A DNA stretch of 64,000 bases, taken from the NCBI GenBank assembly GCA_902168205.1, contig CABHOK010000003.1:806001-870000 (forward strand), in the 5' to 3' direction. How positions within the stretch are numbered: the stretch's first letter is position 1; every line of letters starts with the position of its first letter. The notes under the pieces are model-generated. The model ran no database searches and was not told the DNA's origin. It saw only the letters and a list, made by a program, of their open reading frames with translations. Positions 54,530 to 61,211 of this stretch are shown here, piece by piece. Origin of the DNA: an uncultured Chitinophaga sp. Lineage in GTDB: Bacteria; Bacteroidota; Bacteroidia; Cytophagales; Cyclobacteriaceae. A program made the position numbers and the translations under genes.

Positions 54530-55720
54530 ATGAATGTTTTTTCTGATCGCAGTCGTATCATCATTACGTGCAATAAACGGTTAACGCCCTACCTGGAGCT
54601 GGAGGTAACAGAACTTGGTTTTACGCTTACACGAACCTTTCAAACAGGCGTAGAGCTGGAAGGAACCATGGCGGATTGTATCCGGCTAAACCTCAACTTG
54701 CGTTGTGCCAGTCAGGTGCATTACTCACTCAAAGAATTTCGTGCCGAGCATCCGGAAGAACTATACAATGTACTGGTGCGGATGCCGTGGGAAAATATAC
54801 TTAACAACACAAGCTATATATCGGTTACCTGCACGGTAGATCAACTGACGGTGAATAACGAGATGTTTGTAAATGTTAAAGTAAAAGATGCTATTGTAGA
54901 TAAACTTCGGAGGGAGACCAGTGTACGACCTAACTCAGGACCTGATCTTACCGGAGCCGTGATTCATTTGTACTGGAAGGATGATCGTGCTGAAATATTT
55001 ATCGATACCTCCGGTGAAACACTCGCGAAGCATGGCTATAGAAAGATACCGGGTAAAGCTCCGATGCTCGAAGCACTTGCTGCGTCAACGGTAATGGCTA
55101 CGAAGTGGGACCGTCAGTCACCGTTCATCAACCCGATGTGTGGTTCCGGTACGGTAGCGATTGAAGCTGCACTACTAGCGACCAACCGAAGGCCGGGTTT
55201 ATACAGAACGAATTATTCCTTCATGCACCTGAAAGATTATGATGAGCAGGTATACCTCGCAGAGATGCAAAGGCTGCGCGACCAGATAAAAGAAGTGCCG
55301 GGCTTGCTGGTGGAGGCAACCGATATCAGTGATGATGCGATCAACATCTCCAAAGTAAATGCTGGTATAGCCGGTGTTGAAAATATGATTCACTTCAAAC
55401 GATGTGATTTTGCGCTCACGGATGTTCCCGAAGGTAAAGAAGGCGTTGTTTACTTTAACCCCGAGTATGGCGAACGACTGGGAGATGTAAAACAACTGGA
55501 AGAAACCTATGCACGCATGGGCGACTTTCTGAAACAGAAATGTAAAGGATATACCGGCTATATCTTTACGGGTAATCTTGACCTCGCTAAAAAGATAGGA
55601 CTGAAAGCACGCAGAAGAATAGAGTTCTACAACGCCAAAATTGATTGTCGCTTACTGGAATATGAATTGTATTCCGGCAGTAAAGACAAGGATCGAAGAG
55701 AGAAAGTCAGTCAGGAATAA
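54530..55720 (+). CDS. THUMP-domain class I RNA methyltransferase (RlmL N2-guanine type)
   Basis: 396 residues. An N-terminal ferredoxin-like/THUMP region (about residues 1-160) ends with HLYWKDDRAEIFIDTSGETLAKHGYR. The Rossmann methyltransferase follows: FINPMCGSGTVAIEAALLA (SAM-binding motif), ATDISDDAINISKVNAGIAG and a catalytic NPEYGERLGD in place of NPPYG. This matches the YcbY/RlmL N-terminal half that makes m2G2445 in 23S rRNA; the second RlmK domain is absent, as usual outside Proteobacteria. It follows birA closely and is closed by a terminator. The NPxYG change to NPEYG is conserved in this group as far as I know. Confidence 0.92.
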   Translation: MNVFSDRSRIIITCNKRLTPYLELEVTELGFTLTRTFQTGVELEGTMADCIRLNLNLRCASQVHYSLKEFRAEHPEELYNVLVRMPWENILNNTSYISVTCTVDQLTVNNEMFVNVKVKDAIVDKLRRETSVRPNSGPDLTGAVIHLYWKDDRAEIFIDTSGETLAKHGYRKIPGKAPMLEALAASTVMATKWDRQSPFINPMCGSGTVAIEAALLATNRRPGLYRTNYSFMHLKDYDEQVYLAEMQRLRDQIKEVPGLLVEATDISDDAINISKVNAGIAGVENMIHFKRCDFALTDVPEGKEGVVYFNPEYGERLGDVKQLEETYARMGDFLKQKCKGYTGYIFTGNLDLAKKIGLKARRRIEFYNAKIDCRLLEYELYSGSKDKDRREKVSQE

Positions 55721-55736
55721 CGATTCCGTAAAACAT

Positions 55737-55768
55737 AACCTTCCGTTAATCACAGGAAGGTTTTTTAT
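55737..55768 (+). terminator. Rho-independent terminator after the rRNA methyltransferase gene
   Basis: AACCTTCC (55737-55744) pairs with GGAAGGTT (55755-55762), loop 10 bases, followed by a T-run of about six. It lies 17 bases after the stop and isolates birA and the methyltransferase from the ABC transporter genes. Confidence 0.9.
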
Positions 55769-55809
55769 TTTCAACATCGCGCCTAAATTGAAAACGCAAT
55801 CAGTATGCT

Positions 55810-56445
55810 ATGATTTCAGTTCAGAATCTTTCGTTTCAATATGCTGCCGGAAACGCCATCCAGTTTCCTGATTTTACGGTAACACGTGGCGAGCATTGTT
55901 TGTTGCTGGGAGAATCCGGCAGTGGTAAAACAACCCTGCTTCATTTACTCGGAGGTTTACTTCGTCATTACTCCGGCTCTCTTAAGATAGAAGACACGGA
56001 ATTAGCGCAGTTATCGGAAGCTTCGCTCGATCGTTTTCGCGGGCAAAATATAGGCTTTATCTTTCAACGTAATCATCTCATTAATGCCTTAACCGTTGAA
56101 AAGAATCTGATGATGGCACCTTACCTCGCTGGATTAAAAATAGAAAGCGAACGAATTACAGAAGTACTTTCGGGATTAGGACTGGCCGAGAAACGAAAGA
56201 GTCGTGTTACACAGTTAAGTCACGGACAGGCACAACGCGTAGCGATTGCACGTGCGGTGCTGAATAAACCTTCTATCATTTTTGCCGATGAACCAACGTC
56301 TGCGCTGGACGATAAAAACTGCGAACGCGTTATACACCTGTTAATGGATGTAGCGAATCAACATCAATCTACCTTGCTGGTAGCTACGCACGATCAGCGG
56401 CTCAAGGATAAAATATCAAATCAGGTTTGGTTATCATCACTATAG
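55810..56445 (+). CDS. ABC transporter ATPase, LolD/MacB type
   Basis: 211 residues. Walker A GESGSGKTTLLHLLGG (about residues 35-50), Q-loop FIFQRNHLINALTVEKNLMM, signature motif LSHGQAQRVAIARAV, Walker B IIFADEPTSALDD and H-loop VATHDQRL. The signature has LSHGQ instead of LSGGQ, an accepted variant. These ATPases power MacB/FtsX-like permeases that act on lipoproteins, peptides or, in one zinc-limitation operon type, an unknown substrate. The permease gene follows after 48 bases. Its other neighbours downstream include small CxxC proteins and a COG0523 GTPase, pointing to metal homeostasis rather than lipoprotein sorting. Confidence 0.95.
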   Translation: MISVQNLSFQYAAGNAIQFPDFTVTRGEHCLLLGESGSGKTTLLHLLGGLLRHYSGSLKIEDTELAQLSEASLDRFRGQNIGFIFQRNHLINALTVEKNLMMAPYLAGLKIESERITEVLSGLGLAEKRKSRVTQLSHGQAQRVAIARAVLNKPSIIFADEPTSALDDKNCERVIHLLMDVANQHQSTLLVATHDQRLKDKISNQVWLSSL

Positions 56446-56493
56446 AATGGTTGGCCTGTTTTTATATTCATTGTATACTTTAATAATTGTAGC

Positions 56494-57753
56494 ATGTCTA
56501 TTTTCACACTCGTCTGGAATTATCTCAAGGCAAGACCTCTCAATACAGCGATTAACATTTTGCTGCTTTCACTGGGCATAGCCGTAATAACGATATTGTT
56601 ACTTTTTAATAAGCAGCTTGAACAAAAAATTACCGAGAACGCGCGCGGTATAGACCTGGTAGTAGGAGCAAAGGGGAGCCCGCTGCAACTTATACTTTGC
56701 AATATATTTCATGTTGATTTTCCTACAGGTAATATCAAGCTTAATGAAGCTGAACGTTTTGCCAAACATCGCCTTATAAAAAATGCTATACCGCTTGCAT
56801 TGGGCGATAGTTACCAGTCGTATAGAATTATTGGTACCAGTCAAAAATATGCAGAGCTCTATAAAGCTGAGATACAACAAGGCAACTGGTGGAGGAACAA
56901 CCTGGACGTTACCATCGGTGCCAATGTAGCCACGCTGACACAATTGAAGCTCGGTGATAAATTCGCCAGTGCCCACGGACTTGCTGATGGCGGTCATACA
57001 CACAACGATCATCAATATATAGTCGTTGGTATACTTAAACCCACAAACAGTGTATTGGACAACCTGATACTTACCAACGTAGAAAGTGTTTGGGAAATGC
57101 ACGAAGAGCATGCTGAGGAGGAAGAAGGACATGCCGAACATGAGCATGCCGCTGATTCGAACTTTATACCATCTCCATTAGTGCCTTCAGTAGGGAAAGG
57201 CGATTCACTGAAAGAAATTACTTCCATGCTTATTCAATACCGCTCACCGATGGGTGCTATACAATTGCCAAGATTGGTAAACTCACAAAGCAGTTTACAG
57301 GCGGCATCACCGGCATTTGAGACAGCGCGTTTGTTTTCTATTTTAGGTGTAGGCGTAGATATACTCATGGGTTTTGCGTATGTGCTTATCGTTATATCAG
57401 GGTTAAGTATATTTATTGCATTGTATAACTCGCTAAAAGAGCGGAGGTACGATCTGGCCATCATGCGGTCGATGGGGGCATCGCGGACCAAACTGTTTGT
57501 TTCGATCCTGCTGGAAGGTGGAGTGCTCACGATGTTAGGAAGTCTCATTGGGTTGTTGATGGGACACGGTGTACTCGTTCTTTTATCCGGAATGGTGGAA
57601 GAAACGCAGAAAGCCGGTATCAACGGATTTATTTTCTATCCGGAAGAATGGATAATTTTGGGCGGAAGTTTGTTACTGGGTCTGATATGTGCAGTGATTC
57701 CGGCCATACAAGCGTACCGCACGGATATATCGAGGGTACTGGCAGGGAATTGA
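56494..57753 (+). CDS. MacB/FtsX-type ABC permease with His-rich loop
   Basis: 419 residues. One N-terminal membrane span (AINILLLSLGIAVITILLLF), a long periplasmic domain (about residues 45-285) and three C-terminal spans (LIVISGLSIFIALYNSL, GGVLTMLGSLIGLLMGHGVLVLL, WIILGGSLLLGLICAVIPAIQA) with the FtsX signature YDLAIMRSMGASRTKLF. Within the periplasmic domain, residues about 200-221 form a loop rich in His, Glu and Asp (H203, H206, H213, H216, H218). This is not usual for lipoprotein exporters but resembles permeases of zinc-responsive MacB-like systems such as the Pseudomonas PA4064-PA4066 type. The loop probably binds a transition metal. Stop to next gene is 125 bases and contains a palindromic repeat. 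Confidence 0.92.
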   Translation: MSIFTLVWNYLKARPLNTAINILLLSLGIAVITILLLFNKQLEQKITENARGIDLVVGAKGSPLQLILCNIFHVDFPTGNIKLNEAERFAKHRLIKNAIPLALGDSYQSYRIIGTSQKYAELYKAEIQQGNWWRNNLDVTIGANVATLTQLKLGDKFASAHGLADGGHTHNDHQYIVVGILKPTNSVLDNLILTNVESVWEMHEEHAEEEEGHAEHEHAADSNFIPSPLVPSVGKGDSLKEITSMLIQYRSPMGAIQLPRLVNSQSSLQAASPAFETARLFSILGVGVDILMGFAYVLIVISGLSIFIALYNSLKERRYDLAIMRSMGASRTKLFVSILLEGGVLTMLGSLIGLLMGHGVLVLLSGMVEETQKAGINGFIFYPEEWIILGGSLLLGLICAVIPAIQAYRTDISRVLAGN

Positions 57754-57761
57754 AATTCATT

Positions 57762-57820
57762 CCGCAGAAGGCAGATTTACGCAGAAGAAATTTGCATTTA
57801 AATTCTGTGTCAATCTGCGG
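57762..57820. repeat. Imperfect palindrome of the CGCAGA type between permease and CxxC gene
   Basis: Arms CAGATTTACGCAGAA (57772-57786) and TTCTGTGTCAATCTG (57803-57817) pair at 13 of 15 positions. CCGCAGA (57762-57768) also matches TCTGCGG (57814-57820). The wording (CCGCAGA...CGCAGA...TCTGCGG) resembles a family of intergenic repeats found in many bacterial genomes, but I cannot count copies from one window. Confidence 0.55.
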
Positions 57821-57878
57821 TCTCTGTGGGAAATAAAAGGAACGAATAAACTGGAAGAATATATAAAAGATAAAAACC

Positions 57879-58322
57879 ATGAAGAAGATTAGTTTGCTTG
57901 GTGTATTTATACTTTGTGCAGGAAGTTTACTGGCACAGGGAAAAACGGATATGTGGGAAGCGTTTGCCAAAACCAAGTTCGAACCGAAGTATTATGAAAA
58001 ACTTGGCGAGTATCTTTTCTACCCGACTTTCCCGGCCGAGATCAAAGCACTGGAAGGTAAAGAAATTACCGTGCAGGGATTTTATGTTCCGTTCGCTCCG
58101 GAAGATGGTACCTATATCATCATCTCCAAATACCCGATGAGTCAGTGTTTCTTTTGTGGAGGCGGTGGTCCCGAATCTATAGCAGAAGTAAACTTTGCGA
58201 AAGAACCACGTAAATTTCAGGTAGATGATCTGATCACCGTGAAAGGTAAATTAAAGCTGAATGCCGAAAACCTTGATCACGTGAATTTCATTTTAACCGA
58301 TGCTGTATTGGTTAGTAAATAA
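57879..58322 (+). CDS. Small secreted CxxC protein, DUF3299-like (copy 1)
   Basis: 147 residues. A signal peptide (LLGVFILCAGSLLAQ) leads to a beta-rich domain. The layout is WEAFAKTKFEPKYYEKLGEY, IKALEGKEITVQGFYVPFAPEDG, then a cysteine motif QCFFCGGGGPESIAEV, and VKGKLKLNAENLDHVNFIL. The Cys-x-x-Cys, with nearby acidic residues, could bind a metal or form a disulfide. The 'G+.VTV+GF.VP' opening recalls the DUF3299 lipoproteins encoded beside MacB-like transporters in zinc-responsive operons; this is a weak similarity seen by eye. A clear paralogue is encoded at 59120. It follows the ABC permease by 125 bases. Confidence 0.72.
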   Translation: MKKISLLGVFILCAGSLLAQGKTDMWEAFAKTKFEPKYYEKLGEYLFYPTFPAEIKALEGKEITVQGFYVPFAPEDGTYIIISKYPMSQCFFCGGGGPESIAEVNFAKEPRKFQVDDLITVKGKLKLNAENLDHVNFILTDAVLVSK

Positions 58323-58366
58323 TCGACTGATACAGACGATCGGTTTCTGCTAAAACTATATATAGT

Positions 58367-59032
58367 ATGACGAAACCGAAGATCAAAGAAAAGACAATCA
58401 GTGTACCCGTTTCTGAAAGTATAGGGGCGGTATCAGCTGTTATACTGGAGCCGGCATCATGTACTGCGATGATGACACTCGCGCACGGAGCGGGTGCCGG
58501 AATGAATCACACCTTTATGGTGCGTCTGGCCCAGGCGTTGGCGGAGCGCTCTATCGGTACCATTCGTTTCAATTTCCCTTATATGGAGCAAGGAAAGAAA
58601 CGCCCCGATATGCCACCTACAGCTCACAAAGCTATCGAGGAGGTAATCGAGTATACTTCCAAACATTATCCAGCCCTTCCGTTGTTTGTTAGTGGTAAAT
58701 CATTTGGTGGCCGCATGTCATCGCAATTGCTGGCTAAGAAAACATTCAGTCCGGTGAAGGGTATAATTTTCTATGGCTTTCCGCTGCATCCTGCAGGCGC
58801 GCCCGCTATAGATCGCGCGGACCATCTGCGCGACATTACTATACCCATGCTATTTCTACAAGGTACACGTGATGCATTAGCTGAGTGGAGTCTCATAACA
58901 AAAGTATCCGCATCATTATCTACGGCGAAGCTTGTGTCTTTTGAAGGAGCCGATCATAGTTTCAAAGCAAAAAAAACTGAACTGATTCCCGAACTCGCAG
59001 ACGCTACACAATCCTTCATTCAATCTCTTTAA
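58367..59032 (+). CDS. Alpha/beta hydrolase, KANL3/Tex30-like
   Basis: 221 residues. Oxyanion-side motif AHGAGAGMNHTFM, nucleophile elbow SGKSFGGRMSS (Ser in G-K-S-F-G), acid segment FLQGTRDALAEWS and His in FEGADHSFKAKK: a complete Ser-Asp-His triad of the dienelactone-hydrolase-like alpha/beta fold. No signal peptide, so it is cytosolic. The KANL3/Tex30 bacterial relatives are uncharacterised hydrolases. It lies between the two copies of the CxxC protein genes, 44 bases after the first, and before the regulated promoter at 59074, so it belongs with the upstream transcript. A link to metal handling is not obvious and may be coincidence. Confidence 0.85.
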   Translation: MTKPKIKEKTISVPVSESIGAVSAVILEPASCTAMMTLAHGAGAGMNHTFMVRLAQALAERSIGTIRFNFPYMEQGKKRPDMPPTAHKAIEEVIEYTSKHYPALPLFVSGKSFGGRMSSQLLAKKTFSPVKGIIFYGFPLHPAGAPAIDRADHLRDITIPMLFLQGTRDALAEWSLITKVSASLSTAKLVSFEGADHSFKAKKTELIPELADATQSFIQSL

Positions 59033-59062
59033 TAAAAGATCCTTTTGAGATAAGAAAGTTAC

Positions 59063-59079
59063 TTGCAACTATGTTGCAT
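59063..59079. promoter_or_regulatory. Palindromic operator, copy 1
   Basis: TTGCAAC (59063-59069), TAT, GTTGCAT (59073-59079): a 15-bp core TGCAAC-N3-GTTGCA. It covers the -33 element of the promoter at 59074-59103. A second copy follows 38 bases downstream. The size and symmetry fit a dimeric repressor of the Fur/Zur kind, which is an inference from the genes controlled. Confidence 0.75.
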
Positions 59080-59103
59080 TTAATTTTTATGTTTTTATAT
59101 TTG
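59074..59103 (+). promoter_or_regulatory. Bacteroidota promoter of the CxxC/His-rich/COG0523 operon
   Basis: TTG at 59074-59076, 19 bases, then TATATTTG at 59096-59103, an exact match to TTG-N19-TAnnTTTG. The -33 element lies inside operator copy 1, and the -7 element overlaps operator copy 2. Transcription would start near the beginning of the coding frame at 59120, so the leader is very short. Confidence 0.75.
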
Positions 59104-59117
59104 CAACGTTGTTGCAT
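59101..59117. promoter_or_regulatory. Palindromic operator, copy 2
   Basis: TTGCAAC (59101-59107), GTT, GTTGCAT (59111-59117), the same core as copy 1 with a different 3-base spacer. It ends two bases before the ATG at 59120 and overlaps the -7 element, where a bound repressor would block both polymerase and, if transcribed, ribosome access. Confidence 0.75.
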
Positions 59118-59119
59118 TT

Positions 59120-59566
59120 ATGAGAGCGCTATTGATAATACTATTTCTGTTTGTCCTGGTATCCTTTGGACAAGCTGCTTTGTCGGATGACGGCTGGGAT
59201 ATACTGGCACGGGTAAAATTTACCGAGAAGTATTTCAAGGAAGAGAACGAGTATTACCTCTATCCATTTTTTGATAGTAAGATTCGCGCGCTCGAGGGGA
59301 AGGAGTTTACACTGAAAGGACATTACCTGCCAATGGATCTTGATGATAATCGTATGATCATCCTGTCCAGGTTTCCGTATTCCATGTGTTTCTTCTGCGG
59401 TGGTGCCAGCCCTGCATCAGTAGCAGAGATATACTTTAAAATGAAGCCACCGCGCTTCAAGGCCGATCAGATCATTACCGTAAAGGGTATACTGAAACTG
59501 AACGACAGCAATATCGATCACATGAATTTTATTTTGAAAGATGCTGAACTGATAACAGGTAAATGA
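59120..59566 (+). CDS. Small secreted CxxC protein, DUF3299-like (copy 2, operator-controlled)
   Basis: 148 residues. A signal peptide (LLIILFLFVLVSFGQAA) is followed by the same domain as the protein at 57879: WDILARVKFTEKYFKEENEY, IRALEGKEFTLKGHYLPMDLDD, CFFCGGASPASVAEI, VKGILKLNDSNIDHMNFIL. The CFFCGG motif and strand pattern are conserved between the two, while the loops differ, so they are true paralogues. This copy is the first gene of a three-gene operon under the tandem operators. One explanation is that it replaces or supplements copy 1 when the sensed metal is scarce. Biochemical function unknown. Confidence 0.75.
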   Translation: MRALLIILFLFVLVSFGQAALSDDGWDILARVKFTEKYFKEENEYYLYPFFDSKIRALEGKEFTLKGHYLPMDLDDNRMIILSRFPYSMCFFCGGASPASVAEIYFKMKPPRFKADQIITVKGILKLNDSNIDHMNFILKDAELITGK

Positions 59567-59567
59567 T

Positions 59568-59960
59568 ATGAGCATATACCGCTATATATTGATTGGTGCC
59601 GGTATGCTGGTGGCATGCACGCAAAGCAAGGATGATGATAAACTATTAAAGGAAGCCGCTGCCATTCATAACGAAGCTATACAAACTGCTTTGAAGCTTG
59701 AGGACAGCCTTTATATACTGGCGATGGATACGATAATACAGGATTCCATAAAGCTATATATCGAGGCGATTGAAAACTGGAAGGCCGATATCGTGGAGGT
59801 GCCCGGTAATGAATCAGATCACCACGGTGAATTACATCATCATCATGCACCCGCTGAAATGATACCGATAACAGCAATCGAAATGGTGGTTGTGCAAAGC
59901 GCAATGAAGGTAAAGATTGATTCCATTGCTGCCAGCTTGCGGCAATTTCGCGGTGACTAA
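59568..59960 (+). CDS. Small His-rich lipoprotein, probable metal binder
   Basis: 130 residues. Lipoprotein signal [13 protein letters not shown] (Cys near residue 17), then a helical region ([26 protein letters not shown]). A loop around residues 84-95 has six histidines (D84, H85, H86, H90-H93), a likely binding site for zinc, copper or nickel. The C-terminal helix ([21 protein letters not shown]) completes it. I know no named family. It starts one base after the stop of the CxxC gene and 38 bases before the COG0523 GTPase gene, so the three form one operon. Function as a periplasmic metal store or chaperone is inferred. Confidence 0.7.
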   Translation: MSIYRYILIGAGMLVACTQSKDDDKLLKEAAAIHNEAIQTALKLEDSLYILAMDTIIQDSIKLYIEAIENWKADIVEVPGNESDHHGELHHHHAPAEMIPITAIEMVVVQSAMKVKIDSIAASLRQFRGD

Positions 59961-59998
59961 AAAATCAATGTCCTTTTAAGAAATATACTCTTTACGAT

Positions 59999-61210
59999 AT
60001 GATGAATCTTTTTAAACCGGGGAAGAAACTTCCGGTAACGGTACTCTCTGGCTTTTTGGGAGCCGGTAAAACTACATTGCTGAACCATGTACTCAACAAT
60101 CGCCAGGGATTGAAAGTAGCTGTGATCGTAAATGATATGAGCGAAGTAAATATCGATGTACGCCTCGTGGCAAATGAAGTGCAGTTGTCGCGCACCGAAG
60201 AGAAACTGGTAGAGCTGAGTAACGGCTGCATTTGTTGTACCCTGCGCGATGACCTGATTCGCGAAGTACAAAAACTTGTAGCGCAACGTAAATTTGATTA
60301 CCTGCTTATTGAAAGCACTGGTATATCGGAGCCTATACCCGTTGCCCAGACGTTTAGCTTTGATGTAGGGGATGCGTTGTATGATTTGTCTGCCATTACA
60401 CGGCTTGATACGATGGTAACCGTAGTGGATGCTTTTAACTTCTTTAAAGATTTTGGCAGTGCAGATACATTGTTGAAACGCAACCTTACCGATGATGCAC
60501 AAGACCAGCGCACCATTGTGAATCTGCTCACCGATCAGATTGAATTTGCCAATGTCATTATACTCAACAAAACCGATCTTGTATCGGCACGCGAACTGAA
60601 GTTACTGGAAGGTATATTGATCAAGCTAAATCCCGGAGCCAGGATTGTCAAGTCGGTGCTGGGTAGAATTGATCCGCGTGATATACTCGATACACGTTCT
60701 TTTAACTACGAAAAAGCATCGCAGGCTGCAGGCTGGATTCGTGCGTTGAACAATGAGCATACACCGGAGACAGAAGAGTATGGAATCAGCTCGTTCGTTT
60801 TCCGAACGCACAGACCTTTTCATCCCGAGCGCTTCTGGCGGTATGTACAAACTGAATTTCCCGGAAACATTGTGCGAAGTAAAGGTATATTCTGGCTGGC
60901 ATCACGACCGGATGATGCATTGGTGTGGAGCCAGGCAGGCGGTTCTTCGCAGGCGGAAGTATATGGCAAATGGTGGGCCTCTGTACCCGAGGTTGAACGT
61001 GTACGCAACCCTGCCTATATACAGGATGAGAAAAGTATTCAGAAAAAATGGAATGCAGAGTGGTGCGATCGTATGAATGAAATCGTATTCATCGGCACGC
61101 AAATGAACGAGCAACAGGTGCGCGATGAATTATATACCTGCATATTAACCGATGAAGAAGTATATACTTTTCATGCCGGTAAAAAATTTAACGATCCCTG
61201 GCCGATGTAA
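59999..61210 (+). CDS. COG0523 (CobW/ZigA-type) metal chaperone GTPase
   Basis: 403 residues. P-loop GFLGAGKTT (G18-T26), the metal-binding motif C77-I-C79-C80 in [11 protein letters not shown], the STGISEP segment, guanine-specificity motif LNKTDLV and a C-terminal CobW_C domain ending in [12 protein letters not shown]. GTPases of this family deliver zinc or cobalt to client enzymes; many are induced by zinc limitation under Zur. In this operon it sits behind a tandem palindromic operator together with a CxxC protein and a His-rich lipoprotein, consistent with metal starvation. A second ATG immediately follows the first. It converges with the patatin gene, whose stop lies only one base away. 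Confidence 0.95.
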   Translation: MMNLFKPGKKLPVTVLSGFLGAGKTTLLNHVLNNRQGLKVAVIVNDMSEVNIDVRLVANEVQLSRTEEKLVELSNGCICCTLRDDLIREVQKLVAQRKFDYLLIESTGISEPIPVAQTFSFDVGDALYDLSAITRLDTMVTVVDAFNFFKDFGSADTLLKRNLTDDAQDQRTIVNLLTDQIEFANVIILNKTDLVSARELKLLEGILIKLNPGARIVKSVLGRIDPRDILDTRSFNYEKASQAAGWIRALNNEHTPETEEYGISSFVFRTHRPFHPERFWRYVQTEFPGNIVRSKGIFWLASRPDDALVWSQAGGSSQAEVYGKWWASVPEVERVRNPAYIQDEKSIQKKWNAEWCDRMNEIVFIGTQMNEQQVRDELYTCILTDEEVYTFHAGKKFNDPWPM

Positions 61211-61211
61211 A

